Assembly: GCA_037190665.1 (NCBI GenBank)
Contig: JBBCJT010000122.1
Coordinates: 1 to 47,363, forward strand
DNA from: JBBCJT01 sp037190665
GTDB taxonomy: Bacteria; Pseudomonadota; Alphaproteobacteria; Acetobacterales; Acetobacteraceae
Direction: 5' to 3'
Length of the DNA stretch: 47,363 nucleotides
This document shows positions 33,701 to 42,330 of this stretch, in pieces (positions within the stretch are counted from its first letter, which is position 1; every line of letters starts with the position of its first letter). Position numbers and translations under genes: made by a program. Below the pieces are notes generated by a model. The model saw nothing but the letters and a program-made list of their open reading frames with translations, had not been told where the DNA came from and made no database searches.

Positions 33701-34672
33701 TCAGGCGATGAGGTCGATGCGTCCGGTGGGGCGATGCATCTGCCGTGCCGGTGCCGGGGTAGCGGTGGCGATCTCCCCGGCGGCGGGACGGGCGGGCGCG
33801 TCCCGCTGCGGCATCCTGCGTTCGCCGGGTTGCCGTTCCGCCGCCCCGCCCTGCCGGCCGGCGAGGCTGAATCCCGGGGGCTCGCCCGTGGAGAGTCCGG
33901 CTCTGTCCAGCGCGCGCAGCAGTTCCTGCTGATCGCGTTGCAGCAGCGCCATCGTCTCCGGTCGCTCGGCGACGATCTCGACACGCATCGTGCCGCCGCG
34001 CACCGGCTCGATGCGCACTTCCACCTGCCCCAGATCGGCCGGCGAAAGGCGGATCGACAGCGTGGCGGGGGCATCCTGCCGGCGACCCTGTGCGAGGGAT
34101 TCGATCGCCTGTGCGAGTTGCGCATGCGGTGGCAGAAAGGACGCGGCGACCGGGGAGGCAGGAGCCGACGCGGGTGCGGCCGGTCCCTGCGGGATCGCCG
34201 CCATGGTCTGCGGTGCAGCCGGATCGGGTGCGTGCCGGGCCACGGGGATGTCGGCGTCGGGCAACGCAGCGGAAGCCTGCGCGGCGCGATCCGGCGCGTC
34301 ATCGGGCACGGCGGCCATATCCATGGAAGGCGATGCCGTGGCGTCCTGAGCCAGCGTCAGCGTGGCGCCGGGCAGAGACGTGCCGGGGCCTTCCGTGCCG
34401 GGTACACCGGAAGCTGCCGGGAGGGCGGCGCACGCGGGAGGCTGCGGCTGCGTGAGCAGGCACGGCGCTGTTGGGACAGCGCTGTCCTGCACAGCCGCTG
34501 CATCGGTGGATAGTTCCTCCGGGGCGGCAGCCATGGGATCGGATTCCGGCCCCGACGCCACCACCTCCAGCGTGGCGCTGAAAGCCTCGGCCGAGGCGCT
34601 GCCGGAATCAGTGATCGGTCCCGTGGGCAGGCGCGGCGCTGTCGCCGGCAGCATGGCCAGAGGGTCGGGCAT
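33701..34672 (-). CDS. fliK: flagellar hook-length control protein FliK
   Basis: This 323-aa protein has a long, low-complexity, Pro/Ala-rich N-terminal ruler region. The conserved C-terminal Flg_hook domain reads LSIRLSPADLGQVEVRIEPV, then MRVEIVAERPETMALLQRDQ and LLRALDRAGL. FliK measures hook length and triggers the export-specificity switch. It is the first gene of the fliK-flgD unit, behind a sigma-54-type promoter 65-79 bp upstream. Confidence 0.88.
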   Translation of the reverse strand: MPDPLAMLPATAPRLPTGPITDSGSASAEAFSATLEVVASGPESDPMAAAPEELSTDAAAVQDSAVPTAPCLLTQPQPPACAALPAASGVPGTEGPGTSLPGATLTLAQDATASPSMDMAAVPDDAPDRAAQASAALPDADIPVARHAPDPAAPQTMAAIPQGPAAPASAPASPVAASFLPPHAQLAQAIESLAQGRRQDAPATLSIRLSPADLGQVEVRIEPVRGGTMRVEIVAERPETMALLQRDQQELLRALDRAGLSTGEPPGFSLAGRQGGAAERQPGERRMPQRDAPARPAAGEIATATPAPARQMHRPTGRIDLIA

Positions 34673-34736
34673 GGCGGGTCAGCTCCGGGACAGTGTGGCC
34701 CCGCTGCGTGCAAGCGCTGCGCCAGCCCGTGGCCCG

Positions 34737-34751
34737 GCAACGGGCTCACCA
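34737..34751 (-). promoter_or_regulatory. sigma-54 promoter for fliK-flgD
   Basis: On the minus strand TGGTGA-GCCCG-TTGC keeps the invariant GG and GC at the correct -24/-12 spacing and the full TTGC; the CAC of the consensus is replaced by TGA. The ATG of fliK is 65 bp downstream. Its placement next to a second sigma-54 site in the opposite direction, and flbD in the same cluster, supports it. Confidence 0.6.
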
Positions 34752-34831
34752 AGCGGCAAGTTTTTCCATGTGCGGATGCGCTCCCTCGGCAGGAACCGCC
34801 CGGTCGGGGGCCGGTTCCCGCGCCGGAACGG

Positions 34832-34846
34832 TGGCACGGCGGATGC
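34832..34846 (+). promoter_or_regulatory. sigma-54 promoter for flgE-flgK-flbT-flgL
   Basis: TGGCAC-GGCGG-ATGC matches the sigma-54 consensus TGGCAC-N5-TTGC at all but one base, with correct GG/GC spacing. The flgE ATG is 56 bp downstream of the -12 element, predicting a leader of about 45 nt. Confidence 0.75.
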
Positions 34847-34902
34847 ACCACGACCCGCCGAGGCCATCGGGCCGGCAAATACAGATCGAGGAGTTTCGTG
34901 CC

Positions 34903-36210
34903 ATGTCGCTCTACGGGGCGCTTACCACCGCCGTCAGCGGGCTGAACGCGCAGGCGAAGTCGCTGAGCAACATCTCCGACAACGTCGCCAACAGCCAGAC
35001 CACCGGCTTCAAGCGCGTGGACACGAACTTCGTGAACTATCTGACGCTGTCCACCCAGCGCATCCACGCGCCGGGCTCCGTCGTCGCGCGGCCCGACTAC
35101 ACCAACACGCTGCAGGGTATCATCGAGCAGGTGGAAAGCCATCTCGCGATGGGCATCGCGGGCCAGGGCTTCTTCGCCGTCTCCCGCCCCGACGGTGCGA
35201 CAGGCGGGCTGCCGCGCTTCGACGACCAGATCTTCTACACCCGAGCCGGCGACTTCGCGCTGGACGAGAACGGCTACCTCGTGAACGGCGCCGGCTACTT
35301 CCTGCGCGGCTGGGCGGTGGATGCGAGCGGCAACGTGGATCGCACCCGCACGCAGGAACTGCGCATCACCGACACGCTGTTCAACCCGGTCGCCACCAGC
35401 GAGATCACGCTCAGCGCCAACCTGCCGGCGGATGCCGCCGTCGCCGGGCCGGTGCAGAACAGCGAGATCCAGATCTACGACACGCTCGGCGGGTTGCGCA
35501 CGGTGCAGCTCGGCTGGACCAAGACCGCGACGAACGAATGGACGCTCGCGATCAACGTGCCGGACGACGTGGCCACTGCCGCGCGCGGCACCGTGGACGT
35601 GCAGTTCGGCACCGCCGCCACCACCGGCGTGGCGGACGGGACGATCGGCGATCTCGTCAACGCCACGGGCACGGTGACAGCCTCCGCCTTCGGCGTGGAT
35701 GCTCCCTCCACCGTCAGCTTCGTCACCGATTTCGGCAACGGGCCGCAGACGGTGACCATCAACCTCGGCAGGTTCGGCACCTCCGACGGCGTCAGCCAGT
35801 TCGCCGGCACCGAATACGCCGTGCGCTCCCAGCATCATGACGGCGTGCCGCTGGGCGCGTTCTCCTCGCTCGCCTTCCGCGACAACGGCGACGTGGTGAT
35901 CAACTACGACAACGGCCAGTCGCGCCAGGTGGGGCGGGTGCCGGTGATCACCTTCAGCGACCCCGACCGGCTCCAGCGCCATGACGGGCAGGCCTTCACC
36001 CGCACGCAGGAAAGCGGCGACGCGCGGGTGCTGGATGCCAACAGCCACGGCGCCGGCAAGATCGTCACCTCCTCGCTGGAACGCTCGAACGTCGATATCG
36101 CGGCGGAGTTCACCAAGCTGATCGTCGCCCAGCGCGCCTACACCGCCAACACCAAGGTCGTCACCGCATCGGACGAGATGCTGCTCGACACCTTGAACAT
36201 GCGGCGCTGA
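34903..36210 (+). CDS. flgE: flagellar hook protein FlgE
   Basis: This 435-aa rod/hook-family protein begins with MSLYGALTTAVSGLNAQAKS and then LSNISDNVANSQTTGFKRVD, the standard N-terminal coiled-coil region. The GQGFFAV motif lies near residue 85, the domain with NEITLSANLPADA-type sequence follows, and the C-terminus has SNVDIAAEFTKLIVAQRAYT, then ANTKVVTASDEMLLDTLNM. ATG at 34903 has GAGGAG upstream; the longer frame is leader DNA that includes the sigma-54 site. It is the first gene of the plus-strand flagellar operon. Confidence 0.96.
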   Translation: MSLYGALTTAVSGLNAQAKSLSNISDNVANSQTTGFKRVDTNFVNYLTLSTQRIHAPGSVVARPDYTNTLQGIIEQVESHLAMGIAGQGFFAVSRPDGATGGLPRFDDQIFYTRAGDFALDENGYLVNGAGYFLRGWAVDASGNVDRTRTQELRITDTLFNPVATSEITLSANLPADAAVAGPVQNSEIQIYDTLGGLRTVQLGWTKTATNEWTLAINVPDDVATAARGTVDVQFGTAATTGVADGTIGDLVNATGTVTASAFGVDAPSTVSFVTDFGNGPQTVTINLGRFGTSDGVSQFAGTEYAVRSQHHDGVPLGAFSSLAFRDNGDVVINYDNGQSRQVGRVPVITFSDPDRLQRHDGQAFTRTQESGDARVLDANSHGAGKIVTSSLERSNVDIAAEFTKLIVAQRAYTANTKVVTASDEMLLDTLNMRR

Positions 36211-36225
36211 CGGGAGCCGAACGGA

Positions 36226-37761
36226 ATGTCGCTGCAATCATCCCTGTCGATCGCCATCAGCGGTCTGACCAACGTCAATCGCCAGCTCGCCGTGGTGTCG
36301 CAGAACATCACCAACGCGGACACGCCCGGCTACACGCGCAAGTTCCGCGAACAGCAGGCCGCCACCTACGCCGGGATCGAGATGGGCGTGCGCACCGGCG
36401 TGCAGGTGCGCCTGATGGACGAGGGCCTGCGCGCCGATCTGGCGCGGCGCGGGGCGGTGCTCGCCAACCTCTCCGCACGGGAGTCACTGCTTCGCACCAT
36501 CGAGGCCGCGCACGGCGCCTCCGCGCAGGCTGACAGCCTTGGCAACCTCGTGGGCGCGCTGCAGGACAGCTTCATCGCCCTGCAATCCAACCCCGCATCG
36601 CCCGCCCAGCAATCCGCCGTGGTCTCCGCGGCGGAAGTGCTGGCGCGGCGCATCAACGACGTCGCGAAGACGGTGAACACCGCGCGGCAGTCGGCGCAGG
36701 ACGGTATCGTCGATGGCGTCGACCGGCTGAACGAGGCACTGGCCGCCATCTCCTCGCTGACCACGGAGATCAGGATGGCGCGCGCGATCGGCCGCGACTG
36801 CGCCGATCTGGAGGATTTGCGCGACGCGCAGATGGCCGTCGCCTCGGGGCTGATCGACGCGCGCTTCGTCAAGCAGGCGGATGGCAGCGTCATCGGCTTC
36901 ACCACCACGGGCCTGTCGTTGCCGTTGGACGGCAAGGCAGAATTCGCCGCCGCCGGCGCGATGATCGGGCCGCAATCCCATGTCGGCGGCGGCGGCATTC
37001 CGCCGGTGACGCTGAACGGCGTGGACGTCACCGCCCTGCTGCGCGGCGGGGAGATCGGCGGGCTGATCTCGCTGCGGGATACGACGCTGCCCGCCTATCA
37101 GGCGCAGCTCGACGAGTTCGCGCAGAAGCTCGCCTGGCGTTTCGAACAGCAGGGGTTGCGGCTGTTCGTGCAGCCGGGCGCGGCCGATCCGGTCCCGGAT
37201 CCGGACGGCACGCTCCCCGCGCCGCAGACGCCCTATGTGGGCTTCGCGCAGTCGATCGCCGTCAATCCCGCGATCGTGGCCGCGCCGCATCTGGTGCGCG
37301 ACGGCACGCACGCGCTGTCGACCGTGGCGGGCGACCTGATCGACTTCACGCCCAACCCGGCCGGCGGCCCGCAGGCCTATTCCGGATTGCTCGACCGCAT
37401 CGTGGACCACGTGTTCGGCACGGAGGCCGCACCCGGCGTGGCGCATACGCCGTTCGTGGTCCTCGCGCAGGGACCGGCGGGCACCATCGCGCTGTCCGAT
37501 CAGGCCCATGTCAGCCTCGGCGCCTTCGCCGCGAACCTGACCGCCTCGCAGACGGCGGATCGCGCGACGCTCACCGCACATATCGCGCAGGAGGGCGCGG
37601 TGCGCGACCTGCTCGGGCAGCGGCTGGCCGACATGTCCGGCGTGAACGTGGACCGGGAGATGGCCATGATGATTACGCTCCAGACCTCCTATACCGCCAA
37701 CGCGCGCCTGATCGCGGCGGTGCAGGCCATGTGGGACGCGCTGCTCGCGTCCGTCCGATAG
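36226..37761 (+). CDS. flgK: flagellar hook-associated protein FlgK
   Basis: This 511-aa hook-filament junction protein has an N-terminus (LSIAISGLTNVNRQLAVVSQ, then NITNADTPGYTRK) that is diagnostic. A long helical region (LRTIEAAHGASAQADSLGNL) and the middle domain follow, and the C-terminus is VNVDREMAMMITLQTSYTAN, then ARLIAAVQAMWDALL. It starts 15 bp after flgE. Confidence 0.95.
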   Translation: MSLQSSLSIAISGLTNVNRQLAVVSQNITNADTPGYTRKFREQQAATYAGIEMGVRTGVQVRLMDEGLRADLARRGAVLANLSARESLLRTIEAAHGASAQADSLGNLVGALQDSFIALQSNPASPAQQSAVVSAAEVLARRINDVAKTVNTARQSAQDGIVDGVDRLNEALAAISSLTTEIRMARAIGRDCADLEDLRDAQMAVASGLIDARFVKQADGSVIGFTTTGLSLPLDGKAEFAAAGAMIGPQSHVGGGGIPPVTLNGVDVTALLRGGEIGGLISLRDTTLPAYQAQLDEFAQKLAWRFEQQGLRLFVQPGAADPVPDPDGTLPAPQTPYVGFAQSIAVNPAIVAAPHLVRDGTHALSTVAGDLIDFTPNPAGGPQAYSGLLDRIVDHVFGTEAAPGVAHTPFVVLAQGPAGTIALSDQAHVSLGAFAANLTASQTADRATLTAHIAQEGAVRDLLGQRLADMSGVNVDREMAMMITLQTSYTANARLIAAVQAMWDALLASVR

Positions 37762-37774
37762 CCGGAGACGCGGA

Positions 37775-38188
37775 ATGTCCTGCCTGGTGATCGAATTGCG
37801 GGCCTCCGACGTGCTGATCGTCAACGGCGCGCCCATCCGCTTCCGCAACAAGGCGCGGATCGAGCTGACCACGCGCGTGCGCTTCCTGTTCGGCAAGCAG
37901 GTGATGCCGCCGGCGGATGCGAACACGCCGGCGCGGCGGCTCTATTTCTCGCTGCAGACCGCCTATATCGGCGAGCCCGAGGAGCGTGGCCCCGCACTGG
38001 AACGTGCGCGCGACCTCGCGCAGGACTTCGCCGACCACACCACCTCGGGCCTCGCCCGGCATCTCTGCGCCGAGGCGATCTGCGCCGCCGAGGAGGATGA
38101 CGGCTATCGCGCGCTGAAATACGCGCGCCGGCTGATCCAGCACGAGGCCGCGGTGCTCCCACCCCCCACGCAGGAGACGGAGGCATGA
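37775..38188 (+). CDS. flbT: FlbT-family flagellin synthesis regulator
   Basis: This 137-aa protein begins CLVIELRASDVLIVNGAPIR with FRNKARIELTTRVRFLFGKQ, the FlbT pattern (short strand-rich N-terminus followed by helices). In Caulobacter, FlbT binds flagellin mRNA and limits its translation until the hook is built. No flagellin gene lies in this window, so its target is elsewhere. It lies 13 bp after flgK and overlaps flgL in ATGA. Confidence 0.85.
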   Translation: MSCLVIELRASDVLIVNGAPIRFRNKARIELTTRVRFLFGKQVMPPADANTPARRLYFSLQTAYIGEPEERGPALERARDLAQDFADHTTSGLARHLCAEAICAAEEDDGYRALKYARRLIQHEAAVLPPPTQETEA

Positions 38189-39282
38189 TCTCCTCCCTCG
38201 GCTTCACCGGGCGGCTCGCCGCCAACGCGCTTTCGGTGCAGGAACGGCTCAGCCTCGCGCAGTCGCAGCTCGCCAGCGGCTACAAGGCGGAGACCTGGGG
38301 CGGTTATGCGCCGCAGGCGCGGACGCTGATCGACGTGAACACGGAGATCGCGCGGCGCACTGCCTATGTCGCCGCCATCGACCTCGCCGGGCCGCGGCTG
38401 GAAACGGTGCAGACAGCGCTCACGCGCATGGACACGCTGATCGGGGACCTGCGCAAGCGCGCGCTGTCCGCCATCGCGACCGGGCCTGTCGACCTGAAGG
38501 CGGTCCGCGAGGAGGCGCTCTCCGCGCTGGGCGAGATCGCGACGCTGCTGAACACCGACACGGGCGGGCGCCATGTCTTCGGCGGGTCGGACAACACCAA
38601 CCCGCCGGTCCCGGCCGGGCAGGGCATCGCGGGCGGTGCGGGCGGGCCGACGCTGTTCGGCGACATCGCCGCGCGGCTCGCCACGCTCGACGGCACGGCC
38701 GGCAACACGCTCGCCGACGTGTGGGCGGACCTGACCGCCCTTGCCGCCGATGACACGGCCGGGCGGACCATCTTCTCCGCCGCACTCTCCGCCCCGCTGC
38801 CCGCCGGCATCCAGGATGAGGCGGCGCCGACCGTGCTGGTCGCGGACGGGCACCGCATCGCCGTGGCGCCGCGCACACCGGCCTGGAAGGACCCGGCGCT
38901 GGCCGCCGCCGATCCGGGGTCCACCGGATCGTGGCTGCGCGACCTCGTGCGGGATGTGATGGTGCTGGCGGCGCTGCCGGACACGCTCGACGCGAACGGG
39001 GAGCTGGCGGGGTTGATGCGTAACGTCGCCGACAGCCTGGACGCCGCCCAGACACGGCTGAACGGGGATGCGAGCGCGCTGGGTGCGGCCCAGGCCACGC
39101 TCGAGGCGGTGCGCGGCCGGCATACGCAGATGGTCGACACGCTGAAGGCGCATCGCGGGGACATCCAGGATGTGGACCTCGCCGAGGTCTCGGCCCGGCT
39201 CACGCTGCTGCGCACGCAGCTCGAATCCTCGTGGTCGCTGCTGGGCATGCTGGATGAGCTGTCGCTGGCTCGCTTCATCTGA
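38185..39282 (+). CDS. flgL: flagellin-like hook-associated protein FlgL
   Basis: This 365-aa protein has the flagellin-type helical ends: LAANALSVQERLSLAQSQLA with SGYKAETWGGYAPQA at the N-terminus, and DVDLAEVSARLTLLRTQLES with SWSLLGMLDELSLARFI at the C-terminus. GGRHVFGGSDNTNPP is the FlgL-type central motif. It is the second hook-filament junction protein beside FlgK and the last gene of this operon. A hairpin repeat cluster follows. Confidence 0.9.
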   Translation: MISSLGFTGRLAANALSVQERLSLAQSQLASGYKAETWGGYAPQARTLIDVNTEIARRTAYVAAIDLAGPRLETVQTALTRMDTLIGDLRKRALSAIATGPVDLKAVREEALSALGEIATLLNTDTGGRHVFGGSDNTNPPVPAGQGIAGGAGGPTLFGDIAARLATLDGTAGNTLADVWADLTALAADDTAGRTIFSAALSAPLPAGIQDEAAPTVLVADGHRIAVAPRTPAWKDPALAAADPGSTGSWLRDLVRDVMVLAALPDTLDANGELAGLMRNVADSLDAAQTRLNGDASALGAAQATLEAVRGRHTQMVDTLKAHRGDIQDVDLAEVSARLTLLRTQLESSWSLLGMLDELSLARFI

Positions 39283-39329
39283 GGCAGCGTCAGGCGGGAG
39301 GAAGAAGGCAAGGTGCGTCCCGCAACGTC

Positions 39330-39354
39330 CCCTCTCCCGCCCTGCGGGAGAGGG
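39330..39354. repeat. extragenic palindrome, copy 1
   Basis: CCCTCTCCCGC (39330-39340), loop CCT, GCGGGAGAGGG (39344-39354): a perfect 11-bp inverted repeat about 50 bp after flgL. It may also stop flgL transcription. Confidence 0.8.
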
Positions 39355-39442
39355 AGGGGCCCGCGCCTGCGCGGGAGGGTGAGGGGACGCGTGTGAAGGC
39401 AAGACCTCGCCGTGGTGCTGGCGGCCCCCACCCTCACCCCGG

Positions 39443-39466
39443 CCCTCTCCCGCAAGCGGGAGAGGG
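39443..39466. repeat. extragenic palindrome, copy 2
   Basis: The same 11-bp arms CCCTCTCCCGC/GCGGGAGAGGG recur with loop AA. The GGGTGAGGGG that follows copy 1 is complementary to the CCCTCACCCC that precedes copy 2, so the two copies are mirrored and can form one larger cruciform, as in REP/BIME units. Confidence 0.8.
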
Positions 39467-39492
39467 AGAGACAGCGCAGCCGCTCCGCAAAG

Positions 39493-39510
39493 CTCCCGCG
39501 GGGGCGGGAG
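39493..39510. repeat. extragenic palindrome, shortened copy 3
   Basis: CTCCCGC, loop GGGG, GCGGGAG, followed by AGGGAG: a third, degenerate unit of the same family. No gene is seen between 39283 and 39608. Confidence 0.65.
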
Positions 39511-39608
39511 AGGGAGAAAACCCACCGATCCAGCCCCCGGCCCCGCCCAACCAGACCCGCGAACGCGGCGTTTGCGCCCCGGCATGCCGATGCCGCAGAC
39601 TCGGCGGC

Positions 39609-40697
39609 ATGAAGATCGAAGGTACCCCTCACCGCAGCATCTGGGTCGCCGGGGACGGATGGTCGGTCCATATCTTCGACCAAACGCGCCTGCCCTGGAA
39701 GCTGGAGACGCTGACGCTGTCCTCGCCCTCGCAGGTCGCCCACGCGATCCGCACCATGCAGGTGCGCGGCGCGCCGCTGATCGGCGTGCTCGGCGCCTAC
39801 GGGATCGCCCTCGCGCTGCGCGGCAACGCGAGCGACGCCGTGCTGGACCAGACCGCCGCCATGCTGGCGGAAACGCGCCCGACCGCGATCAACCTGCGCT
39901 GGGCGCTGGACCGCATGGTCCGCGCGCTGCGCCCGCTGCCGACGGTGGAGCGCGTCCGCGCCGCCTATGCCGAGGCCGCCGCCATCGCGGATGAGGACGT
40001 GGCCACCAACGCCGCGATCGGCCGCAACGGGCTGGAGCTGCTGGAGGAGATCGCCGCCCGCCGGCAGCGCGTGAACGTGCTGACCCACTGCAACGCCGGC
40101 TGGATCGCCACCGTGGACTGGGGCACCGCGCTCGCGCCGATCTACATGGCGCACGACGCGGGCATCGACGTCCATGTCTGGGTGGACGAGACGCGGCCGC
40201 GCAACCAGGGCGCGGCGCTGACGGCGTGGGAGCTGGGCAAGCACGGCGTGAGGCACACGGTGATCGCCGACAATGCCGGCGGCCACCTGATGCAGCGCGG
40301 CGATGTGGACATCGTGCTGGTCGGCGCGGACCGCGTCACGCGCACCGGCGACGTGGCGAACAAGATCGGCACCTATCTGAAAGCGCTCGCCGCGCGCGAT
40401 ACGGGCGTGCCGTTCTGGGTGGCCCTGCCGTCATCCACCATCGACTGGACCATCGCCGACGGCATGGTGATCCCCATCGAGGAACGCCCGGCGACCGAGT
40501 TGACCACCATGACCGGCCGCGCGCTGGACGGATCGCTCGCCACCGTGCGCGTGGTCGCCTCCGGCAGCCCGGCCGCCAATCCGGCCTTCGATGTGACGCC
40601 GGCGCGGCTGGTGACGGGGCTGATCACCGAACGCGGGCGCTGCGCCGCGAGCGAGGCGGGACTGGGCGGTCTGTTCCCCGACCGGCTCGCGGCTTGA
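39609..40697 (+). CDS. mtnA: S-methyl-5-thioribose-1-phosphate isomerase MtnA
   Basis: This 362-aa enzyme isomerises 5-methylthioribose-1-phosphate to the ribulose form in methionine salvage. Family marks are IRTMQVRGAPLIGVLGAYGI, RPTAINLRWALDRM, the catalytic Cys in LTHCNAGWIATVDWGTAL (residue 161), VWVDETRPRNQGA and the catalytic Asp in VLVGADRVTRTGDVANKIGT (residue 241). It ends with FDVTPARLVTGLITERG. ATG at 39609 fits the family N-terminus; the longer frame runs into the hairpin repeats. No other salvage gene is adjacent. Confidence 0.95.
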   Translation: MKIEGTPHRSIWVAGDGWSVHIFDQTRLPWKLETLTLSSPSQVAHAIRTMQVRGAPLIGVLGAYGIALALRGNASDAVLDQTAAMLAETRPTAINLRWALDRMVRALRPLPTVERVRAAYAEAAAIADEDVATNAAIGRNGLELLEEIAARRQRVNVLTHCNAGWIATVDWGTALAPIYMAHDAGIDVHVWVDETRPRNQGAALTAWELGKHGVRHTVIADNAGGHLMQRGDVDIVLVGADRVTRTGDVANKIGTYLKALAARDTGVPFWVALPSSTIDWTIADGMVIPIEERPATELTTMTGRALDGSLATVRVVASGSPAANPAFDVTPARLVTGLITERGRCAASEAGLGGLFPDRLAA

Positions 40698-40750
40698 AGC
40701 CCCGGGCGGTGCGGGGCATCCTGCACCGCAACAATCGGGGGGATGATCTC

Positions 40751-41590
40751 ATGCTGCTTCGCCGCCATCTGCTCGCGGCCGCCGTCGCCTGCGCGCCCGT
40801 GCTGGCGCTCGCCCAGGCCCAGCCGCCGCTGCGCACCGCCGTGGACGGCAGCTTCGCGCCGCATGCCATGCCCAAGCTCGGCGGCGGGGTGGAAGGCTTC
40901 AACGTCGATCTGTTCACCGCGGTGGCGAAGAAGATGGGCCGCGAGATCGTCTTCGACGCCGCCTCCTACTCCGGGCTGATCCCGGCGATGAACGCCGGCC
41001 GCTACGATTTCCTCGCCGCGCCCACGACCGTGACGACGGAACGGGCGGAAGGGATGCTGTTCACCGAAGGCTACCTCTACACCGAGTTCCAGTTCGGCAT
41101 CCGGCGCGGCACGCCGCCCATCACCGGGATGGAGGCCGTGCGCGGCAAGGTGATCGCGGTGAACAAGGGCAGCGCCTACGACATCTGGGCGCGGGCGAAT
41201 GCCGAGAAGTACGGCTTCACGGTGGAGAGCTTCGACACCAACCCCGATGCCGTGCAGGCCGTGCTGTCGGGCCGCGCCTTCGCGAACCTCGCCGGCAACA
41301 CCGTCATCAAGTACGCCGCGACGCGCACGCCGAACTTCGTGCCCGACTTCACCATCCGCGAGACGCGGGCCCACTGGGCCGCCCCCTTCCGCCGCGACAA
41401 CGTGGAGCTGCGCAACGCGGTGGAGAACGCGCTCGAATGCCTCAAGCGCGACGGGACGGTCGCGCGGCTGTCGGAGAAGTGGTTTGGCACCAAGCCTGCC
41501 GCCGACGATGCCGAGAACGTGGTCTTCCCCGGCTACGGCGTCCCGGGCATGCCGGGCTACGACGCCACGCCGCACGAGCCACGCTGCTGA
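40751..41590 (+). CDS. amino-acid ABC transporter substrate-binding protein (family 3)
   Basis: This 279-aa periplasmic protein has a signal peptide (RRHLLAAAVACAPVLALAQ). The family 3 fold is marked by GFNVDLFTAVAKKMGREIVF, YSGLIPAMNAGRYDFLAAPT, RGKVIAVNKGSAYDIW and a C-terminal LKRDGTVARLSEKWFG. It captures a polar amino acid or similar solute for the permease/ATPase encoded by the next three genes, but the exact ligand cannot be read. It starts 53 bp after mtnA. Confidence 0.9.
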   Translation: MLLRRHLLAAAVACAPVLALAQAQPPLRTAVDGSFAPHAMPKLGGGVEGFNVDLFTAVAKKMGREIVFDAASYSGLIPAMNAGRYDFLAAPTTVTTERAEGMLFTEGYLYTEFQFGIRRGTPPITGMEAVRGKVIAVNKGSAYDIWARANAEKYGFTVESFDTNPDAVQAVLSGRAFANLAGNTVIKYAATRTPNFVPDFTIRETRAHWAAPFRRDNVELRNAVENALECLKRDGTVARLSEKWFGTKPAADDAENVVFPGYGVPGMPGYDATPHEPRC

Positions 41591-41604
41591 ACCCGCAGCC
41601 CATT

Positions 41605-42330
41605 GTGGACGCACGCGGCGTCCACAAGCATTTCGGTCCGCTGCACGTGCTGAAGGGCGTGGACCTCGCGGTGGCCGAGCGCGAACTGGTGTTCGTGATC
41701 GGCCCGTCGGGATCGGGCAAGTCCACGCTGCTGCGCTGCCTGAACCGGCTGGAGGAACCTTCCTCCGGCTCCATCGTGGTGGACGGGATCGACCTGCTGG
41801 ACCGGCGTACGGACATCAATGCCGCGCGGCAACGCATCGGCATGGTGTTCCAGTCCTTCAACCTCTACCCGCACATGACGGCGCTGGGGAACGTGACGCT
41901 GGCGCTGCGCAAGGTGGCCGGCAAGTCGCGGGCGGAGGCGGAGCAGGTCGCGCATGCGGCGCTGCGCCGGGTCGGGCTCGATGACCGCGCCGGGCACTAT
42001 CCCGCGCAGCTTTCGGGCGGCCAGCAGCAGCGCGTGGCGATCGCGCGCGCCATCGCGCTCGAACCGCGCGTGATGCTGTTCGACGAGCCGACCAGCGCGC
42101 TCGACCCCGAACTGGTCGGCTCCGTGCTCGCGGTGATGCGGCAGTTGCGGGAAAGCGGCATGACCATGGTCGTGGTCAGCCACGAGATGGGTTTCGCGCG
42201 CGCCGCCGCCGACCGGGTGGTGTTCATGGCCGAAGGCCGCATCGTCGAGCAGGGCCCGCCGGCGGCGATCTTCGAATCCCCGGCCGAGGAGCGCACCCGC
42301 GCCTTCATCGGCCAGATCCAGCGCCACTGA
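41605..42330 (+). CDS. amino-acid ABC transporter ATP-binding protein
   Basis: This 241-aa ATPase of the GlnQ/HisP group has Walker A GPSGSGKST, Q-loop VFQSFNLYPHMTA, signature LSGGQQQRVAIARA, Walker B VMLFDEPTSALDPE and switch His in VVSHEMGFA. There is no ATG near the expected start. GTG at 41605, before DARGVHKHFGPLHVLK, is used here; CTG at 41587, overlapping the upstream stop, is an alternative. It overlaps the next permease by 1 bp (TGATG). Confidence 0.93.
   Translation: MDARGVHKHFGPLHVLKGVDLAVAERELVFVIGPSGSGKSTLLRCLNRLEEPSSGSIVVDGIDLLDRRTDINAARQRIGMVFQSFNLYPHMTALGNVTLALRKVAGKSRAEAEQVAHAALRRVGLDDRAGHYPAQLSGGQQQRVAIARAIALEPRVMLFDEPTSALDPELVGSVLAVMRQLRESGMTMVVVSHEMGFARAAADRVVFMAEGRIVEQGPPAAIFESPAEERTRAFIGQIQRH

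Noticed and set aside
34757..34775. Additional sigma-54 promoter on the minus strand in the fliK-flgE spacer (TGGAAAAACTTGC)
   Set aside because: The GG to GC distance is 2 bp too short for sigma-54 recognition.
34357..36237. 626-codon minus-strand frame over fliK and flgE
   Set aside because: The flgE and fliK readings carry family motifs at both ends; this frame is a compositional shadow.
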